Below are positions 28,861 to 39,430 of a stretch of 64,000 nucleotides of DNA, one piece after another (positions within the stretch are counted from its first letter, which is position 1; every line of letters begins with the position of its first letter). A program made the translations under genes and the position numbers. The stretch is from Phymatolithon calcareum (lineage: Eukaryota; Rhodophyta; Florideophyceae; Hapalidiales), in assembly GCA_977006965.1 (NCBI GenBank), contig OZ345378.1:806001-870000 (forward strand), written 5' to 3'. The notes under the pieces are model-generated. The model saw only the letters and a program-made list of their open reading frames with translations. It searched no databases and was not told the DNA's origin.

Positions 28861-30600
28861 CTACCTCACCCGCAACGCCACAGCCGGCATGCTAGCAATC
28901 GTCATCATCGCCATACGCTGCGTGTTCGGCGTGACAGGTGTATTTGCCGTCGGGCTAAGTTTCTGCGACAACTGTCTCAACAAAATCTCAAGTCGTTCAC
29001 TCAACTGCGTGGCCGCAACAGTCCTCTTCCGTCTTGTGAAAACGCACCACGCACCCCATAAAGCGCCTTCCGATCGCGTCGCAGTCCGTCCGAGCAAAGG
29101 CTCAGTGAGCACTCTCAGTCTCGTCGTCTCCTCCTCCGTCTTCTCCCCCTCTGTCTCCCCAGCACCATCCGTCGACCTTGTACTTGCATACGGCGCACAA
29201 TCGCCAAAAGTCGCCTGCAATGACAGCGCTGCCAAATAACGCACATCACCCTCATGCAGATGCGGCAGTACGAGTTCGGCCTTATTGCGCAACGCCGTCT
29301 GCTCCTCCGGACTCAGCACGTCGTCCATAGACGCCGCGTTCTGATCGAATGATTTACGCTGCGACGTCGCGCCCGCAGATGTGCCGCTGCGGCCATCTGC
29401 CCCAGTGCCGGTTGTTGTGCCCGACCCGTCGTTCGCAGCGGCGGAAATGACGGCAGCAGCTGCTAAGCGTGCGTCGACGCGTGCACGAAAGGCGCGCGCG
29501 CGCAATACATATTCACGCATGGCGTCCGAGCGATACCACCCCGTGAAGAGACACCACGCACCCCATAACGGGTCCGTTTTCTCAATGTCTGCACCGGCAG
29601 CCTCTGCATCCGTTTTGAACAATGAGCCTCCACTTCGGGGGTCTGTGGCCTGCAAGCAATCGCCGCGTGAACCCTGTAATGCGAGCGCGTGCAGGGTGCG
29701 CATCTCGTTGACGTCAAGATAAGGTTTCATTGTTTGGTTCTTCATGAGAGCGTCGATGCGATTTTGCGCGGCCGCGAAAAGATCCTCCGAGGACGCACGT
29801 CCGTCTTCCGACACAGCTGTCCCATTGGCGCCCGTGGCCGGACGCGGATTGTCTGTAGTGTTGTTGACGGAGTTTGTGTGCGGCGTCGCAACAAGGGCGG
29901 GCGCATTTGCGCCAGACGAGGAAGTATCTGTCGACCCTGACGAGGTCGTACTGGCGGTAGATGTGGATGAAGGAGTTGTGACGTTTCCTGCCGCGGCGGC
30001 AGCTGCAGTGGACGATTCCTGGTCGACGTGCGCGATGAGTTGGTCTACGTCGTCCTTAAGCTCTTGTGCCGATAGTTGCTGTCCAACCGGGGGGCGCGAC
30101 TGCTTGGCTTCCAATGGCGCGGCGGACGGGTGTTGCGCAGCGGAGCCGGATGCAACAGGAAGTTTCGCAGCAAGTGGGGTAGGCCCTGACTTTTGCGCCG
30201 CCGCTTCTGTGACAGAATTCGCCAGAGCAGCGCCATCCGCCGGGACGGGCGGTGGCACAGCAGCTGTGGTTTCTTCCCCGAGCGCCGTGGCGGCATCGGA
30301 AGGAAGCGCAAGATGGACCTTTTCAGAACGACGGGCGTTCAGTGCGGCGCGACGAAGGTCGAGAACCGATGATAGTGCGAGCATTACGGCAAAGGCGGCG
30401 AGCAGAACAAGGAGGCGGCGTCGGCGGCCGGGACGGTCGAAAAGGCCGGCGGGAACGCCCTGTTTGAGAGAAACGAGTTGCGCATGTGGGGCGTGCGGTG
30501 GGAGTGTTGGACCGAGACGGCGCTTTGTGGCGGGACGGTTGCCCATCTCGGGGTCCGCGGTGGGGTCGAGAGGGACTTCCTCAGAATCGGAGTCCGGCAT
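28861..30600 (-). CDS. Single-pass membrane protein with a duplicated domain
   Basis: The product is 579 residues and I recognise no named family. A basic N-terminal part with RRRRLLVLLAAFAVMLALSS (about 59-78) is a type II membrane anchor with the short N-terminus on the cytosolic side. A long Ala/Ser/Thr/Pro-rich linker follows (about 80-270). The C-terminal half has two copies of one unit: LHALALQGSRGDC...LWGAWCLFTGWY (about 305-360) and LAALSLQATFGDC...LWGAWCVFTRRK (about 460-535). Each unit has a Cys pair that may bond, and NQT/NVT/NNT sites could be glycosylated. The product could act in the secretory pathway or at the cell surface. The frame is open and GC-rich, and long antisense frames here are shadows of its codon bias. 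Confidence 0.8.
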   Translation of the reverse strand: MPDSDSEEVPLDPTADPEMGNRPATKRRLGPTLPPHAPHAQLVSLKQGVPAGLFDRPGRRRRLLVLLAAFAVMLALSSVLDLRRAALNARRSEKVHLALPSDAATALGEETTAAVPPPVPADGAALANSVTEAAAQKSGPTPLAAKLPVASGSAAQHPSAAPLEAKQSRPPVGQQLSAQELKDDVDQLIAHVDQESSTAAAAAAGNVTTPSSTSTASTTSSGSTDTSSSGANAPALVATPHTNSVNNTTDNPRPATGANGTAVSEDGRASSEDLFAAAQNRIDALMKNQTMKPYLDVNEMRTLHALALQGSRGDCLQATDPRSGGSLFKTDAEAAGADIEKTDPLWGAWCLFTGWYRSDAMREYVLRARAFRARVDARLAAAAVISAAANDGSGTTTGTGADGRSGTSAGATSQRKSFDQNAASMDDVLSPEEQTALRNKAELVLPHLHEGDVRYLAALSLQATFGDCAPYASTRSTDGAGETEGEKTEEETTRLRVLTEPLLGRTATRSEGALWGAWCVFTRRKRTVAATQLSERLEILLRQLSQKLSPTANTPVTPNTQRMAMMTIASMPAVALRVR

Positions 30601-31882
30601 AGCTCAGGCCGCCATGCGCGCGGCAGGGCGCTTATGTCGTGGCGCGTGGACGGCACTGATACAGTACAAGGGGATGCTATCTAATTTCAGGGGTGGGACG
30701 AGTGCGGTTCTGCTCCGGTCTGGAAAGTGGACTGTGATGGCACGAGAAATGAGCAGGCAGTGGCCATTGAGCACCATGCCAGAGGCGCACTGAGGTGTGA
30801 CTGACAGTGTCAACAATAGCCAAAAAAAATTCCAGATTTTTGCGCCACGTGACTAAAATTCAATTGAAAGCTCCCAAAATTTGATTCCCACCTCACTTCA
30901 AATTCAAGTTGTCACCTGTTGACATCAACAGCTACAGTACTGTAGGCATGCAGTCTCTGCCGTCAAGCACCAGAAGCAGGACCTGTACTGTGTACTGTGC
31001 TGGTCGTAAAGGTGGAGGTGCAGTATCTAATGGTCAGCCAATAGTTTGTGTCTCAACAGCTCTCTCTGATGAACGCGATGTAGAGAATATGTGGGAGGTT
31101 ACATGGACCGAGAAAAAATTTCCTGAGAATCCAAAGAATCTATCTGTTTTCTTTTGTGATGTACTGCATTGAATCTGCTCTACTTTCATCCTCTTTCGCG
31201 CGCTCCCTTTGTAGCATGAGATAAACATTTTATAAAAAACTTGAACACCGGCTCGCACAGTGTGTTCAGTACAGTAGTAACTATTCCTTTGCTTCATCAA
31301 GTATCATATACCTACACGTTCATTTCAATAGTTTCTATGTTGAAACCATCTTCAATGACTTTCCTTCACCACCTGAAGTGAGTTCTCAAACAAGGGGACA
31401 ACGCACATGGCCTCTTTGCTTAAAACCGATGAGTGCCTCCACCTGCTCCATTTAACGTCACACCGACCGCCCATCGTTCGGCACTTCCCCCTTTCTTTGC
31501 TATTCTGCATCATGGAACCCCTGGATGCACCGATCCTGTGGATGTAGGTCACGGCTTTAGGATAAGTATCATCCTTCGCCATGTGAAGGGACCAGCCAGC
31601 ACTCATTTTTTCTCGCCCTTCTTCTGCGTTTGTCAGTCAGGCTGAAGCCTCATCCCTTTCTTCCTTCTTGCATAAATGACAGTGGATGATATTATCACGC
31701 CACTTGCACATATGAAGCATCCGCACTTTGTCCAGTTGATCACCCACAAAACGGCTCTCAACCCAACTTGAAGTCGACCAACACAAATCTACAACAGTAC
31801 GTCCCTCTCCAACCCTCGTCCCCTCCACAAAACGTCGCAAAATCCATTTACCTCCCCACAATCGTCCCCCGCTACACGCCCG
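30601..31882. other. Intergenic, no gene seen
   Basis: It lies upstream of the membrane-protein gene (30600, minus) and downstream of the MYND gene (31883, minus). It has several TACAGTACTGTA-type motifs (about 30935, 30985, 31270) and short frames without character. Confidence 0.45.
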
Positions 31883-33226
31883 CTACTTCACACAACTTTT
31901 CTTAAGATCTTCCGCAACCGCGACAGAAACCCCGTTTGCAAGATGCAGCGTACAATCCATCGGCGGCGGCGCAACACACTCCGTAAGCGCAGTAGCAACC
32001 TGCGTAAGCACAACCATCTCCTCCCTATTCGGCCTCTCAACCCTTTTTTGCAGCGCCCCCTCTCCATTAATAACAGTGACAAACGCAAACGGATACAGCG
32101 TCGGACTAGCCTCAACAGCCGGAAACCCATATTCCTCCACCACATCAAGATCATCAAACGGCATAGCAGTAGGATCAACAAAAAGCAACGCCAATTCCCG
32201 ATCAAGCCACAGCCACTCCTTCCGCGCAAAACTGAACTGCGCATCCTCCCTCGCAATCGCACACTCAAACCGATGTCGGGCACGCCAGTCCCGTCGCTGG
32301 CACTGCTCATCACAATACACAAGTTTGCGACAGCCTGCGCATCGCAACACGAATCGCTCACCGCCCGCATCCGGCGTGTCACACACGCGCTGTCCGCACT
32401 CGCCGCACAACACCGCATCCGCATCGAACGTCGTTTCCATCCCCTCCTCCTCCTCCGCTTCTGCATGCGGAGGCAGCCCTATTGCGCGGCGGTACTTTGC
32501 ACGCAGTGCCTTAAGCGTCGGCATGAGCGCGACACCAAATACGGATCCATCCCCCCCTCCCAGAATGGTAGCATAGAATCTCGGCCGCTGCGTCGCCCCC
32601 GCCATGCGCGGGAACCTCACAACGAGTGCCAGCGAGTCATGGATAGCCTTCCACGGAGCGGCGCCATGCATGGCAACAGCAGCATCAAACAGCCCTCGCG
32701 CCATCCCCACGGTCACATGTGCACCGCTCAGAATGCCCCTTCTCTCCGCGGCATCGGAGCGTGCAGCCCGTCCTAGCGCGACGAGTTTATCCGAGAAATT
32801 TCGGACATATTCGTGCACTCCATCCGCGAGCGTGAGACACTCGCATTGGACCTTTAGTTTCGCCAGCACGGGTCGTAGCAAAGCTGCATCGTCAGCACGG
32901 ACGAGCGATACATGTGTGGGACGTGCGCGAAGTTCGCCGGTCGGGGGCGACACAATGTGTTCGAGCAGGAAGAGGAGCATTGCGCGGGCGTCAGGGCGTT
33001 TTGAGGCTGGTTTCGAAACAGTTTGGTTTATCACTTTTCCGCGTGGATAGAGTTCGAGCACGACGATGTACCAGGGTCGACAGGCCGCATTGTTCTCGTC
33101 GGATGCCCATAGACGCAATTGCACGCTGTGCAACTGGATGGCGAGCTTGTTGTCCGGCTGCGCGATCTGCTGCGCGCGGGCGAGAGCCGCGGAGAGGGTT
33201 GCATCGATCGGCAGAGCGGCGGCCAT
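31883..33226 (-). CDS. MYND-type zinc finger protein
   Basis: The product is 447 residues from the ATG at 33226; the longer frame opens at a TTG and is ignored. The N-terminal about 250 residues (IQLHSVQLRLW...WYIVVLELYPRGKV...HVSLVRADD) form an unnamed domain that I recall in plant and algal MYND proteins. A MYND finger lies at about 274-322: CGECGQRVC, RCAGCRKLVYC and C..RDWRARHRFEC, with the CCCC-CCHC spacing. MYND fingers bind proline-rich partners in transcription or signalling complexes. The tail (about 323-447) is not recognised. It is transcribed from the same strand as the F-box gene upstream, 293 bp away. Confidence 0.8.
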   Translation of the reverse strand: MAAALPIDATLSAALARAQQIAQPDNKLAIQLHSVQLRLWASDENNAACRPWYIVVLELYPRGKVINQTVSKPASKRPDARAMLLFLLEHIVSPPTGELRARPTHVSLVRADDAALLRPVLAKLKVQCECLTLADGVHEYVRNFSDKLVALGRAARSDAAERRGILSGAHVTVGMARGLFDAAVAMHGAAPWKAIHDSLALVVRFPRMAGATQRPRFYATILGGGDGSVFGVALMPTLKALRAKYRRAIGLPPHAEAEEEEGMETTFDADAVLCGECGQRVCDTPDAGGERFVLRCAGCRKLVYCDEQCQRRDWRARHRFECAIAREDAQFSFARKEWLWLDRELALLFVDPTAMPFDDLDVVEEYGFPAVEASPTLYPFAFVTVINGEGALQKRVERPNREEMVVLTQVATALTECVAPPPMDCTLHLANGVSVAVAEDLKKSCVK

Positions 33227-33519
33227 TGTGGGTGGGTGATGCAATGCGTGCGCAGCGGGCGGGATGCACCCTCGAGGGTGGACACCGGGCGGGTTATCGC
33301 GCAGTACTGTAGTTCGCAAATGCGGTTACGCACGCACGGTGCGCCGATTTGGAGACGAGAGGAAAAAGTTGGGAAAATATACAAGAATTTACTGTATACA
33401 GTATATTTCAAAATCTAAAATGCAAACTATTGTATCCTCATGTATGAATTTTGATCTCCTGGTTCAATGCTACTGTACTGTACTGTACTGTATAAACAAA
33501 ACTGTACCACTTGTAGTAA

Positions 33520-35265
33520 CTATTCAACACTGCCGTAGTACTCCGTATCCGTCACATTGCGTACACACAAGATACATTCATCATTTTGCAATGCCGCCCC
33601 AACAATCCATCTGCCCCCCGGCGCAAAGGAGGACACCGATGCAAACGCCGCCCGCCACGGAAGGCCCCTGAACGCATATCGTCGTCCCGGCGATTGCTCC
33701 TCAAACCGTCCCCCGCTCCCGATCGCGCTACTGGTCGCCAAAGCCTGACCATTTTCCACCCCGTCATCAGAATCGCCACCACCGTTCACCCCACCCCCAG
33801 CAGCAGCACTTCGCCCTGCCACCGCCGTCGTCGCTGTACCCGGCGTCCATGCAAGCACCGAAACGGTGTTGTCATGCGCAGCAGACGCGACAAGCACTCG
33901 CTGTCTCGGCCTTGCTTCGCAACTTGTGCGCGATCTCTGCGTGCAAAAGTGCACAGAATACAACGGTTGCTTAGCCACAAACCACGGATGTCTAGTACTT
34001 GTCCCAAACTCCAACGCCTTATACGTCGCCTCCGACGGCGAAGTATGCACACAATTGAGCGCGGCAAGTGCACCACCGTCCACCTCCTCTTTCTTCCCAT
34101 CATCCGCCGCAGCAACAACGTTGCGCAGATGCATCGCCAGCGCAGCCGGGTATACCCCGGGCGCGAGCGAGAGCCATGCGGCCGAAGTAGCCGCTGTCCG
34201 CACCTCCGTCGGCCGACCGTTACACATTGCACTCGCACGCGGGACGCGCAAACTGTAGAAGCGGAAGCGACATAATTTCGCCCGTCGAAACGTGTCACCC
34301 ACACGCTCCGTGCGCAGCATACGTCTCGTAGAGTTGAGAGCGATGGCAAGGTAATCACCGTGGAAAGTTGCGCGCACCCATGCCAAAGCAGACCCGCTTG
34401 GAGCGCCCAGTGGACCGAGCGCTGCATACGACGTCCACGTTGCCTTTCCGTTGCCCGCATCGACCGTCCACAGAGTGAGAAACGCGCGTGCTGGAAATCC
34501 GAGAAACATCACCCAGGCAAGTGTGTTCCCGTCCGGGGATAGCGTGGCAGCCCCGGCGGCACCGGCGGTATCTACCGGCCACGCCGTCTGCTCCACCTGT
34601 GCGGGCGGCGGCGGGGAGAGTGTTTGCAACATACGCCACACGGGTGCCGCATCAATGGACACGGCATCCCCGAGTGTACCCCTCTCCAGCACGGGATAGA
34701 TGTGCACGAAACGGGCGCATGAAAGTAGGAGTCGAGAACCGTCCGCGCAGAATTCTAGCGCCGATTCAGGGTCTACTGCTGCACGGTCGGCGTACCGCTT
34801 TCCGGGGTCGCCCGGACTTGTTGGGCGACGGAAACCATCTTCCAGGTCCCACACGTCCGATGATAACGCTGGGGTGGAGAGAGACAGAGCGTGCGTCACG
34901 ACGCGAGAGCGGATGTCGATTAGACGGAGAACGTTGTCGTATGGAAGCACGGCGGCAAAGCGACCGTCGGCGGAGATGGCGGCGTAGACGTGCTGCTGAG
35001 CGGCACGGTCGGGAACGGCTCGCAGGGGAGAGAGACCGGGGAGAGCGGGGGAGAGGGGGAAGGTTATACGACGCTCAAAGGGAAAACGGGCTAGAAGGTC
35101 GTGCAGACCGAAGGTTGACCACGTTTCGGCAAACAGGGTTTTGCTCGTGTGGGAGAGGGCGACGCGGTCAGGGGGCGGGAGAAGGTTGGCGATGGAGCGG
35201 AGAAGGTCGCCGCTCAACGTCAGCAGGGACGGAATGGGAATGGGGTCGGACATGGTGGGGTCCAT
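33520..35265 (-). CDS. F-box/beta-propeller-like protein
   Basis: The product is 581 residues. The N-terminus LSGDLLRSIANLLPPPDRVA with LSHTSKTLFAETW (about 17-50) is an F-box, which binds SKP1 in SCF ubiquitin ligases. The rest contains weak WD-like blades, such as AAISADGRFAAVLPYDNVLR, LEFCADGSRLLLS, ATLSPDGNTLAW, VASAAHDNTVSVLAW and SSFAPGGRWIVGAA, so it probably folds as a propeller for substrate binding. A Gly/Ala/Asp-rich insert lies near 495-520. No intron is seen. Its substrate is unknown. Confidence 0.72.
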   Translation of the reverse strand: MDPTMSDPIPIPSLLTLSGDLLRSIANLLPPPDRVALSHTSKTLFAETWSTFGLHDLLARFPFERRITFPLSPALPGLSPLRAVPDRAAQQHVYAAISADGRFAAVLPYDNVLRLIDIRSRVVTHALSLSTPALSSDVWDLEDGFRRPTSPGDPGKRYADRAAVDPESALEFCADGSRLLLSCARFVHIYPVLERGTLGDAVSIDAAPVWRMLQTLSPPPPAQVEQTAWPVDTAGAAGAATLSPDGNTLAWVMFLGFPARAFLTLWTVDAGNGKATWTSYAALGPLGAPSGSALAWVRATFHGDYLAIALNSTRRMLRTERVGDTFRRAKLCRFRFYSLRVPRASAMCNGRPTEVRTAATSAAWLSLAPGVYPAALAMHLRNVVAAADDGKKEEVDGGALAALNCVHTSPSEATYKALEFGTSTRHPWFVAKQPLYSVHFCTQRSRTSCEARPRQRVLVASAAHDNTVSVLAWTPGTATTAVAGRSAAAGGGVNGGGDSDDGVENGQALATSSAIGSGGRFEEQSPGRRYAFRGLPWRAAFASVSSFAPGGRWIVGAALQNDECILCVRNVTDTEYYGSVE

Positions 35266-35734
35266 GGTGAACGAGGTGTCTGTCTGTTGAGACGGCCACG
35301 TTGAGGAAGGGGAGCAGTTGGGGAAATACGAGCGAGCGTTAAATACGACGGCGCAGACAGTGAATGCGTGTGGGACAAGATAGTGGAACTATGACGGAGG
35401 TTAGGGAAACGGTTGGGAGACACATATGAGATTTTACAATCCGTGTAGGATTGCGTACAGTACATACAGATAGATACCATAACGCGACAAACCACCAACC
35501 ACTTCCGTACACCGCTTGCGGCGAAGAGAGGAAGATGCACAATCTCGTGCATGCAAAACTCTCTGGCCAAGGTGGCCCTAAAATGGAAACACACGTGTCA
35601 GTGGCACATCGATGTCATACTACACGATCTAATGTTTCAACGAATCTGATCGATCGGCCGCATCTTACAAACTAGGTTTCCAAAAAAGGTGTGCTCGAAA
35701 TCGCAACACACTCGATCGTTACGCAAACCCCAAA

Positions 35735-36212
35735 ATGAGATGCCTGCGCGTACGGCGTGCGCCGGCAGGAACATTGGAATTGCTGCTCAATCTGACAAAT
35801 CGTCATGTGCACGCACAACTCGTCGACCGCGGACTGGGCTCCGTGGTGCTCGGCGTCCACACCACTGAACGGGTACGCTACGCCACGCTTCCTCGCCGTC
35901 TTCCGCACGCGAGCAACGCATTTGTCTGACAATTAATTCGTCGTTTCACAGGGCATTCGAAGGGCTATCGCGCAAGCGGAAAATGCCCACATCCAAGGCT
36001 ACGCTACGGGCTCTGTCAAGGCGGCCGGAACTGTGGGTGAGATTTTCGCTGAACGCGCCGCGCAGCGCGGCATCGAGGCTGTTTTCTGGGAGGCACCTGG
36101 AAAATATCATGGTAAGATAAAGGCGTTCATTGATGCTGTGAGGGCAAAGGGTATCAAGACACTGCGCCCACCTCCGAGAGGTACTCCGCCGGTGCCAGAG
36201 ATCAAAAATTGA
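35735..36212 (+). CDS. MRPL18: Mitochondrial/bacterial-type ribosomal protein uL18, one intron
   Basis: Exon 1 is 35735-35872 and exon 2 is 35952-36212, with a 79-bp GT-AG intron (35873-35951) that contains a TTGTCTGAC branch-point-like site. The joined product is 132 residues. Exon 1 carries NLTNRHVHAQLVD and VHTTER. Exon 2 carries AAGTVGEIFAERA...GI and KYHGKIKAFIDAVRAKGIK, the uL18 core that binds 5S rRNA or its site in the large subunit. Without the splice, the frame stops shortly after the donor. The short size and sequence style fit the mitochondrial protein better than a plastid one. It is divergent from the F-box gene, with 470 bp between. Confidence 0.82.
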
Positions 36213-36465
36213 GGCTCGATCGATGTGGAGGGGAATCACGGGACGTGAGAAGGAATAGACTTTGCTTTGGACCGGGGTCCGCAAATTGGCCTGTTAAATG
36301 CACCCATGTGGAACAATTGTATTTTGTGTATAAATGTAGACGTATGTATGTATAGAGCGTATGATGTACAGAACCATGCTGGAGCTCAACCTTCGGCTCG
36401 AACCACCGCTCAACACTCGCTCGCTCGCTCGCTCGCCTCATCTTCCACGACCGTCACAACCCGTA

Positions 36466-38772
36466 ATGGCCGCCCCGGGGGCGCTGTTCGTCCCGCCTGC
36501 GCCGTGTGGTGTCGGCGCTGTCTTCACTCCGCTGTCGTCATCACAAGTGCTGTCACGCTCATTCAAACGCGTTCGCCTTGCTCCGCGGAAACGCACACGT
36601 TCAACGCCACTTTCATGTGCCGCCACACCATCAGCAGCTCCACCTGCGGCCCCAGTAAATTCTTCTCTGCGATCCCTTCTCAACCCTGCAGATGCGATGC
36701 GATATGTATTTTTCGGCGGCAAGGGCGGGGTGGGAAAGACGACCACTGCCTGTGCCGCCGCGGTGAAAATGGCCGACGAAGGTTTCCGCGTTCTCCTCAT
36801 CTCCACAGACCCCGCACATTCAGTTGGTGATGCACTTGGCGTAGATCTTTCAGACGGCTCTGTCACACGCATCGAGCTTGACGGGACTGACGGATCGCTT
36901 TTCGCTATCGAATCTGATACCTCTGCTGCCGTGGCTGAATTTCGCTCACTCGTCGCTGCACTTACCGGCGGCGGGGAGACAGAGGGGAAGAATAAGGGGG
37001 CATGGCGCGCTCTCGCGGATAAAATCAATCTTTCGGATTTTGCAGATATTCTTGACACTGTTCCACCGGGGGCTGATGAACTTATTGCGCTTGTTCGTGT
37101 GCTTGAGCTTGCTGATGGTGACTCGTTTCAGAGGGTTGTGATTGATACGGCTCCTACTGGTCACACTCTTCGTCTCCTGACTTTTCCGGATTTTCTGGAT
37201 AAGTTCCTCACTAAGGCGCTCGCGCTGCGTGCGCGACTCGCCTCTGCACGCGGTGTCATCTCTGGTATTGCAGGCGTCTTTCTCAAGGATCAGGGTATCG
37301 ACAAGCGTTCCCTGGGTGATGCTGTCTCAGACGCAGTGAAAAGAGTCGAAGTATATCGTGACCGTATGATTGCTCTAAGTGATCTCTTTCGGGACCCCGG
37401 TCGTTCCGAGTTTGTAGTCGTCAGCATTCCAACTGTACTTGCGGTGTCGGAAAGCACCCGTCTCATTGATCGCCTCTGGGATGACGGCGTTTGGACCCGT
37501 CATGTCGTTGCCAATCAGGTGCTTCCTCGGGGTGACGAAGCTGCGCTACAACCGTATTTGAAACGCATGCGCAATGGGCAAGCGGCGCAAATCGCATTTG
37601 CGACAGAACAGCTCGCCGACGAGTACGGCCTTGTGGTCTCTACGGTACCGCTTTTCGATACTGAGGTGCGCGGTGTATATGGCCTGCGCGCACTCGCCGC
37701 GGTAGCATTTGGAGAATCACGCTTGAAAAGTTACGGCCAGCTATTTCTTTCACCATCAGCGCAAGACACGGCTGTTGTGGGGAAGGACAGAGAGTCCCAT
37801 TCGCAATTTATCTTTGTGGGCGGAAAGGGCGGTGTGGGGAAGACCAGCATTGGCGCTGCGATGGGCGTTGCGCTCGCTCAGCGTGGGTTGAAAACATTGG
37901 TGCTTTCCACAGACCCCGCACACTCACTCGCGGATTCGTTGGATATGCCGCTTACGGGCGGTGCACCTGTGTGTGTGCAGGGTACGGATGACTATTTATT
38001 CGCGATGGAGATTGACACTGCAGCTGCTGTGGCCGATTTTCAAAATCTTGTCACGGACTTTGCGTCTGATGACAGTCGGCGTGGACTGGGGAAGGATATC
38101 ACCAAAAATTTAGGGTTGGACGATTTTGCAGAACTGCTTGACAATGCACCACCTGGAATAGATGAGCTTGTTGCACTCACGCAGGTTATCGATCTTGTGG
38201 AATACGGCGATTTCGATCGTGTCGTCGTGGATACCGCGCCAACTGGACATACATTGCGATTGCTGAGCTTTCCAGACTTTTTGGACAACTTTCTAGGAAA
38301 AATTGTGCGCCTGAAACAGCGACTGGACGCTGCATTGGATGCACTCCGAGGTGCATTTGGACGGAAGGATACGGCTGCGGCTGTTGATAAGGCGGCGAAG
38401 AGAGTTGATAAGTTTAGACAGAACATGACGGCACTTGGAAACCTTATTGCGGATAAGGAGAGATCGCAATTTGCCATCGTCACAATACCTACCGTACTCG
38501 CAATGGCGGAGAGTGAACGATTGGTTCTGTCACTCCAGAAAGATGGTGTTTATACGCGCAATCTGATCATTAATCAAGTTATCCCGGATAGTTCTGCTGC
38601 GGCTTTTGTGGGGCGTATTGCAAAAGCACAGGATGAATGTCTGCGAAAATTGGAGGAGGCTGGAAAGGATCGTAATATTCAAGTGACGAAGGTTCCGTCA
38701 TTCGATGTGGAGGTTCGCGGCGTTTACGGACTGAGGGCAATGGGGGTCGAGCTTTTCCGAGAAACGGAGTAG
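36466..38772 (+). CDS. Tandem GET3/ArsA ATPase with transit-peptide-like N-terminus
   Basis: The product is 768 residues from the ATG at 36466. The frame extends to 36361, but the upstream part is (CTCG)n-rich and unlikely to be translated. Residues 1-70 are Ser/Arg/Ala/Pro-rich without acids, like a plastid transit peptide. Two ArsA domains follow, each with the deviant P-loop GGKGGVGKT (about 84 and 450), the switch I motif STDPAHS, and DTAPTGHTLRLL. Neither domain has the CxxC zinc motif of cytosolic GET3, as in plastid GET3B types. The family delivers tail-anchored membrane proteins or acts as a chaperone ATPase. A fused head-to-tail pair can form the nucleotide-sandwich dimer within one chain, as in bacterial ArsA. 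Plastid location is inferred. Confidence 0.87.
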   Translation: MAAPGALFVPPAPCGVGAVFTPLSSSQVLSRSFKRVRLAPRKRTRSTPLSCAATPSAAPPAAPVNSSLRSLLNPADAMRYVFFGGKGGVGKTTTACAAAVKMADEGFRVLLISTDPAHSVGDALGVDLSDGSVTRIELDGTDGSLFAIESDTSAAVAEFRSLVAALTGGGETEGKNKGAWRALADKINLSDFADILDTVPPGADELIALVRVLELADGDSFQRVVIDTAPTGHTLRLLTFPDFLDKFLTKALALRARLASARGVISGIAGVFLKDQGIDKRSLGDAVSDAVKRVEVYRDRMIALSDLFRDPGRSEFVVVSIPTVLAVSESTRLIDRLWDDGVWTRHVVANQVLPRGDEAALQPYLKRMRNGQAAQIAFATEQLADEYGLVVSTVPLFDTEVRGVYGLRALAAVAFGESRLKSYGQLFLSPSAQDTAVVGKDRESHSQFIFVGGKGGVGKTSIGAAMGVALAQRGLKTLVLSTDPAHSLADSLDMPLTGGAPVCVQGTDDYLFAMEIDTAAAVADFQNLVTDFASDDSRRGLGKDITKNLGLDDFAELLDNAPPGIDELVALTQVIDLVEYGDFDRVVVDTAPTGHTLRLLSFPDFLDNFLGKIVRLKQRLDAALDALRGAFGRKDTAAAVDKAAKRVDKFRQNMTALGNLIADKERSQFAIVTIPTVLAMAESERLVLSLQKDGVYTRNLIINQVIPDSSAAAFVGRIAKAQDECLRKLEEAGKDRNIQVTKVPSFDVEVRGVYGLRAMGVELFRETE

Positions 38773-39430
38773 CTGGACGTGTGAACGATTTTGAAGAGAG
38801 AATGAGGGAATCGTTGTGCAAATGTTTTTCCTTTTTTCATTTATTATGTTGCGGTCTGTGTAATACCTTTGTGCTACTTATCGGGACCAGGTTGACGATA
38901 AGTTTTCGGGATTCAGTCCGCACTTTGAGTTAAATTATAAAAGTCATCAAGACCCAGCCATTTTGGCCACAAAAAGTGAAGAGCGTGCTTCCGTGATCGT
39001 TTACGTCCATCGTCAGAGCCCTAACGGAAAGAGAGATTGGAATCAAGGAACTTGTGAATGAACACACGAGAAGCTATCCTGTTGCCCAAGTGATGAGGTT
39101 CGTGAGCTCCGAATCTAAGAACAACTGTCCCCGTTCTCTCGTGCAGTAGAATCGATTTTCAACCCCGTCTCCGTCTAATTGCAAACTAAATGGTAGTTCG
39201 GAAGAAGCGATATTTATTTTTCACTTTTAAACAAACGATGCAAGGTGCTCTTCAATTTTAGAGCAAGTCCTTTCAAAAGGCATCGAAATGGTCAATTGAA
39301 CAATCCTCTTCGTGCAACCTGAGCGGGATTGTCATCGACCAGAATAGAGCGCTGTGAAAATCCGAACAAAACCTCTCCTCGCTCATATCATACACGGATC
39401 AAGAAGCTGGCGAAGAAGAGCGAAATACCC
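38773..39430. other. Intergenic, no gene seen
   Basis: It is AT-rich spacer that must hold the GET3 3' UTR and the promoter of the Nudix gene. No repeat or RNA gene is seen. Confidence 0.45.

Noticed and set aside
29744-30793. A 349-codon plus frame opposite the membrane-protein gene
   Set aside because: It is an antisense shadow of a GC-rich gene with strong third-position bias. Its product is only Ala/Ser/Arg-rich.
34488-35270. A 260-codon plus frame opposite the F-box gene
   Set aside because: It is an antisense shadow with Arg/Gly-rich low complexity. The minus frame has the F-box and WD blades.
36417-36436. (CTCG)n repeat as part of the GET3 protein
   Set aside because: It lies upstream of the more likely ATG at 36466 and gives low-complexity residues before a typical transit-peptide start.
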